Source: Adelphocoris suturalis (Eukaryota > Arthropoda > Insecta > Hemiptera > Miridae). Taken from it: 64,000 nucleotides of DNA. Numbering within the stretch: the first letter of the stretch is position 1; each line of letters opens with the position of its first letter. The stretch covers positions 36,530,734 through 36,594,733 of the forward strand of contig CM061040.1 of assembly GCA_030762985.1 (NCBI GenBank), given 5' to 3'. A program made the translations under genes and the position numbers. The notes below the pieces were generated by a model. The model was not told the DNA's origin, made no database searches, and worked only from the letters and a program-made list of their open reading frames with translations. Shown piece by piece: positions 49,601 to 58,059 of the stretch.

Positions 49601-52600
49601 GAATTGCTGCCAGTGTGGATACTGCCACATATCTATTGTACTTGGTTGGTTCATCATTTCCAATCAGTGCCACCTGCATGCTGACCGGTCTCCAGCTCAG
49701 GATAAAGAGATAATTGTGGTGAGATCTTTCTTTATTGCATCTCTATCTTCATTTCACCTTAAGGTCTGTTTTGGCTGTATTAATACTTCTTCTACCTACC
49801 TTACTTGGAGTTGGGCCTTCATTCTCTTCATCTACCTACCTACCTCTTCAGCTATGGGAATGAACTTTTCTGAAATTATCTAATATCTGTGATACGTATC
49901 TATTACCAACATCTTGACTTTCAGTGGCCACTCTATAGGTAGGAAACTTAGTTCAACAAGTTACCTCACGTAGGTACATTCCTACTGTTTAATAAATCTT
50001 CCGAAGCTACTTATATCCACATATTAATTTACTTATCTTAGTCAAATTATCACATCTAGTCATTGGTTATTATAGTGCAATAATATTTAAGTCAATGTAC
50101 TTCTTCTGAGTGAAGCCCTTGAATACCAGCCTCGCTTTATACTTGTTAATAGACCCATCTGCGTTAGTTTTGACTTTGGAGACCCACTTTGTATGAATAA
50201 CTTTCTTCCCACGTGGTAACGTCTGTAATGACCAAGTTTTATTTCCTTTTAATGAGTTCATTTCACTGTCCATTGCGTTGATCCACTGTTCCTTCTGTGC
50301 ACTTCTCATAGCTTCAGTGTAAGTAGAAAGCTCGGGAACGGGAATATCAGAAGCAATTGCTGGCATGATGAAGTCATGGAACCACTGTGGGTTTTTCAAC
50401 GTTGTTCTGTCTCTCAAAACTCGTTCATAATTGTCGTGTTGTTGTTGATTTTCACTTGGTTTATTTTCCGGAGATTGTTCTAGTTGTTGATATTCACACG
50501 GTTCGTGTTCTAATTGACAAGGATGATGCATTCTTTTTTCTTCACAAATCGACGGAGCTTCAGCTGTTACTTTCCCTGATGTAGAAGGCTCTGACCTCAC
50601 ACGCCCTAAGAGACTTGGCTTATCTGTCTCAGGCTCATCAGTGTTCAGCTTGATTGTAGTTCCTCCTTCTTTTTGTTGAAGTGGCTTTTCATCAAATATA
50701 ACATCCCTTGAACGTATTAGACTATTATCCTCTTGTCGCCAAATTCGGTATCCATCTACCCCATCATATCCAACGAGCACGCCTTTCACTGCTTTTGCGT
50801 CAAATTTCTTCCGTTTTTGTTTAGGAATATGAATGTACCAGGTGCTCCCTATGATGCGCAAATGTTTCAATGCTGGTTTCTTGCCATTCATTAATTCGCT
50901 CGGTGATTTTCCAGGAATACTCGAATTTCCACTGACGTTCAGGATATATTTTGCTGTGTTAATCATTTCAGCCCACAGTCCTTGAGGTATGTTTCCATGA
51001 GCATACATTATTGAACGTGCGGTTTCATGCAGTGGAAGCGTGCTGGGCCCATAACCCGTTGAATTTTTACCCACTTTAACAGTATTTTTAGAATAAAAGA
51101 TTTCATGAACTTTCAGAACACGACTGTTTTATTTTTCATATAACTCAATATGTTTAAAACACATTGTTTACAAACACAACCGAGACCTGTTAATTTATAT
51201 TATGAGGCCGAATGTTTAATTTTGAGTAGGTAGAATTGGAAACACAACAATGCCAATTTCAACAGAATTGGCTTTATGCTGCATGTAGGAGATTTGATCC
51301 GCAATGCCCTTAGGCAACATTTTGATGGAGTAATCACCAATGGCTCTCCTTGCTAGAGCATCAGCACACACATTGCTGTGAATACCCACATGGCTTGGCA
51401 CCCATATAAAAGTTATGTTTGTGCCCAACCTTGTGGGTCAGTGTAGTGACCACGCAGGCGTTGTATTAAGGGATCATACAAATTTGTGTCCCTAATCGCC
51501 TTGATGGTACTTAGTGAGTCACCACCGATCACATAATTTCCAACTCTCAATAGCTGGCAACAGCCAGCCACACTGCCCATAGCTCTGCAGGGAACACAGA
51601 CGCAACAGGTGGTAGGCATTTCCATAGAGGAAGTTGGGGCTCCATAGAGCAAGTTCAACACCATCAGGTGTCTTTGAGCCATCAGTGAATAAGTGAGTGT
51701 ATCCAGCATATCACTGGATTGCCTCTGAGTACCGCCATCTGAGGATGTGTGGGGGTGTATTGCTCTTGAACTCAACCCTCAAGCTAAAATCAACGTGCAT
51801 CCTAGACAAGGTCCATGAAAGGACGGGGGGACTTCAAAAGGGAGTAGAGGGTATCTCTCTATGCAGTCTCACCAGGTGAGCTCCTGAACACAAATGCCCA
51901 ATGGGTGCGTTCGAGTCTGTAGCCTGGAATTTGTTTCATCCAGGGGTGACCATGTTATGCAGAGGGTGCGCTGGGAAATAACGAAGACGCTCTGCATAGC
52001 GGAGTGTCAGTAAATTTCGCCTAATCTTTAGCTGCTGGCTATGCCCGAGCACCTAAAGGGAGGCTGATGAAATAGTTCGAAATGTCCCAGTGAGAGACCC
52101 TTGTTCAATATAGGTTCCAGTATACACAGCAAGGACTTTCGTGCAGATCCATAAACTGCAGACCTATAATCAATTCTTGACTGCACCGCAGCATGGAAAA
52201 TCCTTGAGAGGGCTGGTGGGGAATTGTTTAACCTCTTTCGGGCCAGTGTCTGCTCAAGGGATTGTTTTACCTAGGAGGCATATGATTCTTTTCTTGGAAA
52301 TATAATCATAGCACATTCTTTGGCCCACATGATTAGGAACTTTTTCTGTTGTCATGTTGGATTGGATGGTTCCTTCTTTTTTAAAGATTGTGCACTCCTT
52401 AGAAAGTGCTCCATGCTGGCCACTGCAATTGGCACACTTTGGGGCTTTGAGCATGGTGTTTCAGCCAGTTTCAGTTTGTCGTGGAGGACCACAGGCGCAC
52501 ATTTCATTCTCAGCCTTGTATCTGCGGCTAGTATGTCCAAATTTAAGGATTTGTATCATCGCATTAGTGGGGGAATAAAAGGTCGTACCTGCAGGTCACA

Positions 52601-55001
52601 AAGCAAGGGACCTAGTGACACAGTCTTGGGCGGATTTCTGAATGCAAATATGAGCAAAAGATGTCAGATGACCCCTTGATGCCCCTACCACGTTAAAGAG
52701 GGATGAGTTCAATGACAGAATCCTCTTTGAGACTCTGGAGGATCTCGTCAGCAGAGCACGATCCAAAATATTTGCAACGCATCGTGCCCTGTGAAGTGTT
52801 AAGTTTGGGTTTGAAAAAGACACTGACTTCAGCCTCTCCCAATTTTACTGTTTTTCCAAATCTTATTCCCTGTTCCTCCGAGGCTACTTTGACGTGAAGC
52901 TTGGAGTTGGAAATGATTTTCATTTCAGTTGGTTTTCCTATCTGGCGCATCAACGCATTTCCGATTTTTAGCGGGCTGGAGGTTCTAAAACCATCCCCCT
53001 TAATATCAATCGTATAAAAACGGTGAAATCCAGACTTCTTAAAAACATCAAACAAGTTTCTTGTTCCGTTTGGTTTATGGCCTTTATCAAGCTGTTTTTT
53101 GTTGAGCTCAGAGGCTTCACAACAGTATTTGATTGTTCAATGGGGATCACAGTGTTGGGGACTGAACAATCAGCGATTCCTTTTTCAGTCATTAAGGGAA
53201 TGTCAGTGTTTGCACCTCCCAAAGGGGAGGTATCTACAATAGGGTTAGATTTCCCTGTCCCCATGATGGGAATGATCTCACTACTCTTGGGTACCTCCAG
53301 TACTGAAGACACTGGGTTGTCAATATTGACTACTGAGACCGTAGTTTCTGTATTCATGGTGAGTGGGACCTCGCCATTCTTGGTTTCCTACACAAGGGAA
53401 AGGCGGAGTGGAGATCTCCAAAGCTGGAGTGGGAGCTCTGAGGGAGTCGCGGGTGGCACTTGTGGTATACCCGCAATAATTGTATGGGACATTTTCATGG
53501 TGTTTTTTAGGGAAGGTGTGTAGGTATGTATGTGCCTGAGTGTATTTTGTTAAGTCAAAGATACGGCCTATTGATTATAGCCTCTTCGCTGGTCCGTTGT
53601 GAGTCAAGAGGGGGGCTCCACATGCTCTGCAACATCCCAACTCGACCTATAGTATTATTGTTATTATTATTTGTTTTATTTTTTATTTTTTTATTTTTTT
53701 TCCATTACGAATTTGATATATTTTCGGAATATACTATCAGGAGTTAAAAATTTCATAATGGATGAGGGTGAATGGAGGGGTTAGTAGTAATAAACCGTGA
53801 TGTTTAACTATTCTTGACAGATTTTCGTGATCCGTTTTTTTGTTAAATTATGAATATGATCTACTTGTGGAAAATATGTCAGAAGTTTCACATTTCATTA
53901 TAGAAAGACTTGAATGGAGGGGAGCAATAGCGATAAATCCTGCTATCTTTGCTATATTCATCTTATTTTTGGGACAGTTTTAATTTATTGCTTGATCAAT
54001 ACAAATTTTAGTCCAGTAATGCAACCTTGGAAGTTTCAAATTTACTGTCGGTGGAGTGGATAAATGGGTAGGGAAGGGTAATTAAGAGAAACCATGATAT
54101 TTTTGTTTTTTCTTCATATTTTATTTCTCACCAAAATTATATACAATCCGTCGTAGAGAAATCCCTAAAATGCATTTCGTATCAATAAGTTTCGTGCCAC
54201 CTGAAAAAATTGATTTTACGACTTTTGTCTTTATTACTCTGGGGTTGTGGTTATAAATATCGTGAATACTATAGATATTCCTTGAAATCTATTTTCTTCA
54301 AGGGCAAGGAGAAAATAATTTAATTGTGATGATTAGAGCTTAGGAATATACTTTGTGAAGTAGGAAAGAATAATTAAGACATTTTGAGGAAGATTTTACA
54401 TGCATCAGTACAGGTATTAACCAGTAAACCCAATAAAAAATTCTTAGCTGAGAATAAGCTAATACCATATATTAATTGATGGCTTAAAACATAGTTCGAA
54501 AAATCATTAGAAAAATATTTTTTGTGTTCGTTTGTAATGGTAGGATACAACTGGTCAAGAATGTTACTATTCCGGTCTCCGTTTGGCCTTTTCTATCTTT
54601 GGATCGGAACGTGGGAGGTTTATTCTTGTATAACTGATGAGGCTTACGAATTCGGAACATGACCCTCTGCTTCCTTTTCATATAGGTACTTATTATTATA
54701 AGGAACACAATTACTTTATTTACCTATTTGTTACATTAACGAATTTGAGTCGACACAAAACACGCTTTATTGGGTAGGTTCCTAGCTATTTTTGTGAAAC
54801 CTCCCTATATATTTCGTCACTCTGCATTCAAACTAGTTACCACCATGGATCATGAAACTCACTAGGAATGTATCCAATATCATCACTGGATATTTCCAAA
54901 CATAGAAGTAGGCAAACGTTACTTCAACGCATAATTATTATTAAACTAGACACTAATGTTCACGTAGGTAGGTAGTTACGTACCTCAATGGCGTCTTCCA
55001 T
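32229..55001 (-). CDS. GGH: Gamma-glutamyl hydrolase gene A (spliced, whole-gene model)
   Basis: Folylpoly-gamma-glutamate hydrolase (peptidase family C26, class I glutamine-amidotransferase fold), which trims gamma-linked glutamate tails from folates. The model joins 55001-54984, 47499-47306, 41600-41489, 34397-34162 and 32646-32229 and predicts 325 residues, close to the family length. Family landmarks appear in order: RPIIGIL near the N-terminus, YIAASYVKMVEASGARVVP, LNGILLPGG, the nucleophile motif FPMYGVCLGLE (Cys about 122) and TQFHPEKIVFEW (catalytic His about 236). Every junction keeps phase: GA|G gives Glu, GAA|GCC is phase 0, AG|C gives Ser. Introns are about 7.5, 5.7, 7.1 and 1.5 kb and full of transposons. 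Exon 1 is the weakest part. With it the protein lacks a signal peptide, which is unusual because GGH is normally lysosomal or secreted, so a missed signal-peptide exon is possible. Confidence 0.85.
32647..34161 (-). other. Intron 4 of GGH gene A
   Basis: The intron runs from donor CATAG|GTAAAA to acceptor TTTACAG. I see no transposon protein and no convincing nested gene; it is the only intron of this gene that looks free of long transposon relics. Confidence 0.75.
34162..34397 (-). CDS. GGH: GGH gene A, exon 4 (catalytic cysteine)
   Basis: This 236-nt exon lies between the acceptor TTTTTCAG and the donor CATAG|GTAAAA. It begins ANRDGNHFPMYGVCLGLEAL, where the Cys sits in the nucleophile elbow G-x-C-L-G-x-E typical of GGH. 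Later PLNFLQNLEDSDLYSSVPKE corresponds to the family segment PLNF...S.lF...P.el. It ends with AG, which joins C of the last exon to form Ser. Confidence 0.9.
35367..35773. mobile_element. MITE with TCGTTATACGAC terminal inverted repeats
   Basis: The left end TCGTTATACGACAGCAT and right end ATGCAGTCGTATAACGA are inverted copies. The homology continues inward through AACAATTTTCTATAGAAA, with about 24 extra bases in the left repeat. The element is 407 bp with no protein, and lies in GGH intron 3. Confidence 0.8.
36210..36647 (-). pseudogene. Gag-like Pro/Ser/Thr-rich frame of the LTR-like block
   Basis: A 145-residue frame beginning MERTPSFCLLESIYED, rich in Pro, Ser, Thr and Ala, with no zinc knuckle or known domain. 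It starts about 0.53 kb downstream of the TATAAATA on the same strand, where gag would be expected. It ends at a stop with no pol downstream. An unrelated gene is possible but less likely. Confidence 0.3.
37177..37217 (-). promoter_or_regulatory. CCAAT and TATA boxes of the LTR-like block
   Basis: CAGCCAATCAGA lies about 30 bp upstream of GAGTATAAATATAGC on the minus strand, a textbook pol II core arrangement and the best promoter-like sequence I noticed in the window. It lies inside a GGH intron in the same orientation, so it could drive an internal transcript. Confidence 0.55.
38563..38593. repeat. 31-base poly(A) run
   Basis: An uninterrupted A tract on the plus strand just before the inverted half of the Jockey element. 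It could be the tail of an earlier insertion on the plus strand. Confidence 0.8.
38648..39572 (-). pseudogene. Jockey-like LINE, inverted 5' segment (endonuclease end and linker)
   Basis: Read on the minus strand: ETPGVPTIYDLKPG, LDFFISKGSRLSN, GLCSDHLPVHT (Ser-Asp-His of the endonuclease), then an intact 244-codon frame from 39382 with KHPMNWEKYQNYL, the Jockey linker HAVDIWTAKKKAKRRRQR, and KTYDANFFPCG. The segment stops just before the RT would start. Its continuation is found on the opposite strand from 39574. Confidence 0.85.
39573..41000 (+). pseudogene. Jockey-like LINE, 3' segment (reverse transcriptase)
   Basis: The plus strand begins in the RT entry (KSPTRKAPGADLILQPLLTH), then YRPISLLSLLAKVFERLLL, NAQFGFRTSHSCPLQL, FDFEQAFDRLWHDGL and GVPQGNILGPYLYS; the ADD box has become ADDL in a shifted frame near 40268. 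The thumb follows: TYLGVILDRCRTFEEHV, IRPIWTYAVSIWGTCSRSQF. Frameshifts lie near 39775, 40135 and 40590. The 3' end carries a short AAAATAACAATTT-type repeat near 41092-41135, as Jockey tails often do. Confidence 0.87.
41210..41335 (+). repeat. Copy of the AGCGAATTTT / CATTCTGAAACG family, truncated
   Basis: Shares TTAGCGAATTTT, ATGGCTCCAAAAATTTTAAA, AATTTCGAAAATTTTCTTC and GAGGCATTCTGAAACG with longer copies at 45428, 55960 and 63172, but lacks their terminal TA tract. Confidence 0.75.
41489..41600 (-). CDS. GGH: GGH gene A, exon 3
   Basis: This 112-nt exon runs between the acceptor CACTGTAG and the donor GAA|GTAAGTG. It supplies one base to a split Glu codon and then 37 codons, including KIVDSLNGILLPGGGVDLW and a helix ending TLYELVLE. 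The family equivalent is the INGILFPGG strand-turn that precedes the nucleophile elbow. It ends in phase 0, matching the next exon. Confidence 0.88.
42740..43320 (+). repeat. Interspersed repeat (TCATAGGGGACCATCT family)
   Basis: Shares GGTTGCGCTTGCGCA-like, AATTTCATCAAAATC, GAACGAAATTGGACAA-like and TTCATAGGGGACCATCT motifs with 58060-59010. Successive internal motifs recur every 150-200 bp. It ends in a CAACTTCTTGC stretch. No protein is visible. Confidence 0.55.
45428..45690 (+). repeat. AGCGAATTTT family copy ending in (TA)n
   Basis: Runs GCGAATTTTTGTAAAAAACG, GAAATGGCTCCAAAAATTTT, CATTCTGAAACGAATCCTGG, GTTTAACACTTTTTCATATG and then about 45 TA units (45580-45668). Copies at 55960 and 63172 have the same order and also end in a microsatellite, so the tandem tail is part of the family. 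Confidence 0.8.
45691..46680 (+). repeat. Non-autonomous element with internal repeats of about 110 bp
   Basis: Begins TTTGCAGCGTTTTTCTATTT, continues CTATTGATTTTCACGTACAA, and between about 46010 and 46430 carries four copies of an imperfect unit containing CAGCTGAGTGAGCTAAAAT, CTAGGAAGTTGAGATTTGAT and CTCTGGGACA. After a (TA)n-T(n) tract (46551-46631) it ends GCGGTGAAGGGCTATCTAAT. A minus copy is at 57400-57935 and a scrap at 30610-30680. Confidence 0.7.
47067..47122 (+). repeat. Short copy of the GGGCTATCTAATAC repeat end
   Basis: GGGCTATCTAATACATAAAT followed by AATAATTTGCAGCGTTTTT. Solo copies of this end also occur at 13534, 24168, 30200 and, inverted, at 25515 and 38321. Their abundance suggests a mobile terminal module. 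Confidence 0.65.
47306..47499 (-). CDS. GGH: GGH gene A, exon 2 (N-terminal amidotransferase-fold strand)
   Basis: This 194-nt exon follows the acceptor TTTATAG and ends at the donor GA|GTAAGT. It encodes 64 full codons beginning ESCGEEDHLPTNRP, then IIGILAVEYFPS, and YIAASYVKMVEASGARVVP, which matches the conserved start of the GGH domain (PIIGIL...YIAASYVK..E..GARVVP). The two leftover bases GA join G of exon 3 to make Glu. The polypyrimidine tract before the acceptor is weak. The frame is open throughout, with no damage. Confidence 0.88.
47647..47946 (-). pseudogene. Coiled-coil frame, possible LINE ORF1 scrap
   Basis: Ninety-nine residues, charged and heptad-like (RLTKKLIMVLSEEERKEHK, SSITSSIEKLCADNVAIQNE). 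It lies just upstream of GGH exon 2 in intron 1 and on the same strand. It resembles the coiled-coil part of retrotransposon ORF1 proteins, but no family-specific motif is present. No splice sites of good quality are seen. Confidence 0.3.
47960..50060. other. Intron 1 of GGH gene A, unassigned part
   Basis: AT-rich sequence with no protein I can name. Plus-strand frames at 49175-49883 are hydrophobic low-complexity translations of T-rich DNA. A short CGDFNGRTN-like translation near 48710 recalls a LINE endonuclease but has no supporting context. Confidence 0.45.
50070..51074 (-). pseudogene. Copia-like retrotransposon: integrase C-terminus to RT start
   Basis: An intact 334-codon minus frame covers the Ty1/copia integrase C-terminal region (QGLWAEMINTAKYILN, SELMNGKKPALKHLRIIGST, KAVKGVLVGYDGVDGYRIW), a variable hydrophilic linker and the RT entry (EQWINAMDSEMNSLKGNKTW, HTKWVSKVKTNADG, YKARLVFKGFTQ). 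It breaks off before the catalytic RT motifs, so it is a recent fragment of a once-active element, in GGH intron 1 in the same orientation. Confidence 0.88.
51216..52260 (-). pseudogene. I-like LINE: RT thumb and RNase H
   Basis: The minus strand reads the thumb (LQSRIDYRSAVYGSARKSLL-like at about 52190-52130, then LSLGHFELFHQPP), then an RNase H domain across frames: ELALWSPNFLYGNA, the Asp box GGDSLSTIKAIRD, and finally FIWVPSHVGIHSNVCADALA with its His and Asp. Presence of RNase H places the element in the I/R1 group rather than Jockey proper. Frameshifts are frequent. Confidence 0.8.
52260..53523 (-). pseudogene. I-like LINE ORF1 (gag-like) with zinc knuckles
   Basis: Overlapping minus frames (53357-52968, 53055-52693, 52679-52250) give a gag-like core (FYTIDIKGDGFRTSSPLKIG, SVFFKPKLNTSQGTMRCKY), then decayed CCHC knuckles (FGHTSRRYKAENEMC) and an intact one, KCANCSGQHGALSKECTIFK. 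It is followed at once by RT-thumb sequence, so the endonuclease and most of the RT are deleted. Plus-strand frames here are shadows. Confidence 0.8.
53524..54983. other. Start of intron 1 of GGH gene A, no gene seen
   Basis: T-rich sequence (53640-53700) and AT-rich DNA between the LINE relic and candidate exon 1. A faint internal repetition near 53750-54100 (CGTGATGTTTAAC / CCTGCTATCTTTG / CCATGATATTTTT each after GGGTAATAAG-like purines) may be an eroded tandem array. Confidence 0.45.
54984..55001 (-). CDS. GGH: Candidate first coding exon of GGH gene A
   Basis: On the minus strand a start codon in good insect context (CACAAAATGG) opens six codons, MEDAIE, ending at a strong donor GAG|GTACGT. 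The exon ends in phase 0, as exon 2 requires, giving MEDAIE-ESCGEEDH. Sequence upstream (55020-55400) is richer in CG dinucleotides than its surroundings, as expected of a promoter and 5' UTR. No signal peptide is encoded, so an alternative upstream exon cannot be excluded. The assignment is inferred from splice phase, strand and position only. Confidence 0.4.
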
Positions 55002-55004
55002 TTT

Positions 55005-55400
55005 GTGGTATCTATGGAACCTACTCGACCACAGTTAGTCGGGAAACTGCACATTCAGAGGGAAAACGTTGGCTAGACTGTAGGAGACGGGAGAAGTTTT
55101 CCTCGGTTGAACGGAAAACGAGCATGCGCTCTTAGTGGCAATCATAATAATAGGTAGGTATTATTGATTTACGTCACACTTCCCAAAGGCACGAGATCGT
55201 GACCTCACTATGACGGATAGTTGCATTCAGGCACTCAACGACCGACCATAACTGCAAACCTCGTCGTTGCTGCCGTTTTACAGCGTGATATTTTAACAAT
55301 AGCAACCAAATTGTCCTAAACCTTGAGCGGAGTCCGAATTTAAACTCGATCGCAGCGAACCTAGCGGATATTGGACCAATCACGGTGGTTCCCAACTATG
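55005..55400 (-). promoter_or_regulatory. Putative promoter and 5' UTR of GGH gene A
   Basis: The block immediately upstream of the candidate exon 1 has more CG dinucleotides than the flanking AT-rich DNA and carries no transposon signature. A purine-poor run (CTTCTCCCGTCTCC on the minus strand) and several initiator-like CAGTT sites are visible, but no convincing TATA box. Assigned by position only. Confidence 0.3.
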
Positions 55401-55539
55401 AAATACAACCTACATCATGATGAAACTACATTATTTACCTATTTTACGCAGAATAAATAAACAATTTAACCCCCCTCCCCCCCACTCCCCTTCTCAAAAT
55501 TTGTTGGTTTACGTTTCAAGGTACTTGCATCCAATATAT

Positions 55540-55960
55540 CGAATAAAGAAAATCCTTCCCACCGCCACACAGTGGTTTGTGTCATCGAGTTTTTTATACC
55601 ACATTCGGACTGATTGCCGCAGACTATACAGTGCTTTTCTCATTTGGCATAATTGGTTCACATTCTGCAATTTTTCCAAATGATTTATGACTAGCTTTTG
55701 GATTATACTTCACTTTGTTACACTCGTACGAATCATATTTACTTAGGATCTTTTCATATGATTCTGGAATTCCCATCCCTATAATCTCATAAATTTCCCC
55801 ATTGAGTTTATCAGTAGTTACTTCCATCTGATCTACCGCCAGACTCTCCTTTACAGGGATTGCCATCATAAACCTTATTGAGTTCATTCTATCCTCTGGA
55901 TTTAATGTTTCGTGGAAATTAACTCCTTCGCGTTGACTAAATCCTTTTGCAATCACCCTT
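55540..55960 (-). pseudogene. Copia-like RT fragment (second family)
   Basis: The frame from 55956 gives IAKGFSQREGVNFHETLN, SIRFMMAIPVKE, DQMEVTTDKLNGEIYEI (the DV-T-x-x-LNGE motif) and GIPESYEKIL. After a frameshift near 55650 it continues KALYSLRQSVRMWYKKLDD, the family motif K-A-L-Y-G-L-K-Q..R.W. It differs from the 50-51 kb copia. Its 5' side is cut at about 55960 by a TA-family repeat. Confidence 0.82.
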
Positions 55961-56175
55961 TTTAGCGAATTTTTGAAGAAAATTAAGCTATTGCTCTCGC
56001 CTCAAAATTTGTAGAATGTGAATTTTGAAAAAATTTTATGCAGAAATCCGTTTCAGGCTATTCTGAATCATATTCTGAAGTTTAACCCATTTTTTAATGT
56101 ATGTATGTATGTGTGTATATATGTATGTAAGTATATATGTATATAATATGTATGTATGTATGTATGTGTCATTCC
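55961..56175 (+). repeat. AGCGAATTTT family copy ending in (ATGT)n
   Basis: TTTAGCGAATTTTTGAAGAA, AAGCTATTGCTCTCGCCTC, CATTCTGAATCATATTCTG, GTTTAACCCATTTTTTAATG, then GTATGTATGT to 56168. It sits exactly at the broken edge of the copia RT, which suggests that it inserted there. Confidence 0.75.
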
Positions 56176-56811
56176 AGACGATAACTGTCCGTAGAATTGT
56201 GCTAGAAACTTCAAACAAATTTTAAAATGTTAAGGACACAAAACGAAAGTTCAAGTTCGTTGGCCAGCATGATCGGATTACATCTTCGGGTTGAAATTTT
56301 CAAAAATGTAGTCAAAAATTTCAAAATACCCTGTTTTTTGCGATTTGTTGTGCGAAATAATTTTTTCAGCATACTAACATATGGTATATTCGGAATCAGC
56401 GTAAAATTTCCTATAAGAATATATATCAAGTTTTCAAAAATTGAAAAGTTGAAAAATCAGTCAAAAATCGAAATAATGCTAGTTGTAAAAATCGGTGATA
56501 TTTGCATGAAACATTGTCCAAATTCAGATTGAACTACTCTTATGGAAGTATCCCTGTATAACCAATCCCAGAACCATTCTGTTAAAAACGTAGGTAGTAG
56601 GTGCTTGTTAAAAAAAAAAAAAAAAAAAAAAATGTAATCACAACTGATGAGTTTACTCTGTGAAATATTCCGTCCTCCGATTCTCTCGGTCGCTCTCTTT
56701 AATGTTTTACGCTAAACTGTTTTAGGACTTGATGTAGCTTTAATACTGACTGTGGAATATCAGCCATGAAATTATGAAGAAGTTCTATTTATGTACGTAC
56801 TAGCACGCAGA

Positions 56812-56905
56812 CCCAAGGCCTCGCTCCGCTCGGCCGTCAGTAACGTTAATCTCAAGGCCTCCCTCCACTCGGCCGTCAGTAACGTTAAGCCTAAGGCCTC
56901 GTTTT
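56812..56905 (+). repeat. Tandem repeat AAGGCCTCGCTCCGCTCGGC, about 2.3 units
   Basis: Period about 47 bp, with the shared core CTCGGCCGTCAGTAACGTTA. GC-rich against an AT-rich background. The function, if any, is unknown. Confidence 0.75.
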
Positions 56906-57269
56906 ATTTTATGTCAAGATTTGATGATGTTATGATAGGATACTGTTAAGATTTCAACTTCCTTCAATACTGACCACATTGGACATCGAAATCTATGAAT
57001 ATTTACATACATTTGTCTTTAAATCTACAAGATTAGTTTAATAATAATAAAGTATGAATACCTCCTAATTATTTGTAATAATTTGATTCCATGTTTGTCT
57101 ATCAAAATCATAAACTAAACTTTCTCTACACGATCAATAGCGACTGAAATGTCGAACATTGTCCAAATTCAGATCTTCAAAAATTCGCTCATGGGGTCAT
57201 GCTGCATGACTGGACTTTTTACTTCCGTCGCGACTTTTTGTATATTTATGTTTGCCAGATTTAATCTAC

Positions 57270-57395
57270 TTCAAACGACTTGACGATCTGCAGGCTTGTC
57301 AATGATAACCCAAACGCGATTCTTCAGAGGTTCCAAGTATTCAGCTTCTATTGCCTTCTCCCACTCGTTTTTCTTGCGATGATATCTATGAATTA
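57270..57395 (-). pseudogene. Copia-like RT entry fragment
   Basis: The minus strand encodes YHRKKNEWEKAIEAEYLEPL followed by KNRVWVIIDKPADRQVV, the Ty1/copia RT entry (W..A...E...L..N..W.LV..P). It is upstream of and in the same orientation as the RT piece at 55.96 kb, so both may be parts of one element split by about 1.3 kb of other repeats. Confidence 0.7.
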
Positions 57396-57399
57396 TTAT

Positions 57400-57935
57400 A
57401 AAACCGCGTAAGTATATAGTAAACCTTTATTAGATTGACCTTCACCGCAAAACACTGGTCATTTCAATTTATTCCTAATGTCCCAAGGAGTCCCCCTATC
57501 AAATTTCAACTTCCTAGGGGTAACAGGAGAGAATTTTGCTCACTCAGCTGATTGTGAAAGAGCCAATAATTGCAATCGTCTCTTAGTGTCCCAGGCAGTC
57601 TCCTTATAAAATCTCAACTTCCTAGAGTGAACAGGAGAGCTTTTAGCTCATTCAGCTGATTAGGAAAAACCCAATAATTACAATCGTCTCTTAGTGTCCC
57701 AGAGAGTATCCCTATCAAATTTCAACTTCCTTGGGGTAACGGAGATTTTGTGATAAAATGAGTGCATTCCAAAAAGTGGCGAACGATTTTCCTGCTATGA
57801 AACTAAAGGAGTTACACTTCGCTAGTAACGCATTGGTTATACGTGAAAATCAGTAGAAATAGAAAAACGCTGCAAATTATTACACAAAGGTTTATTATTT
57901 CTGTGTTAGATAGCCCTTCTACGCACATCATTGGT
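57400..57935 (-). repeat. Minus copy of the repeat-bearing element of 45.7-46.7 kb
   Basis: It begins (on the minus strand) GTGCGTAGAAGGGCTATCTA, then AATAATTTGCAGCGTTTTTC, contains three GAAGTTGAAATTTGATAGGG / CTCTGGGACACTAAGAGACG units, and ends GCGGTGAAGG near 57440. Both ends carry the GAAGG-(GC/TC)-ATCTAAYA motif in the same orientation, like short terminal direct repeats. Confidence 0.7.
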
Positions 57936-58059
57936 CTATAATTATTAAGCTCCGTAAGTAAAACATGATCAGAACATGGCGCATCGTGCCTCCGAGAAGG
58001 GTTCACACTTTTACAGTTCCAAGACCCCGCAACTTTACGCTTCACAGTAAAGATGTTTT

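Noticed and set aside
52320..53523. Plus-strand frames of 119 and 166 residues
   Set aside because: Shadows of the minus-strand LINE ORF1, which has recognisable gag and zinc-knuckle motifs.
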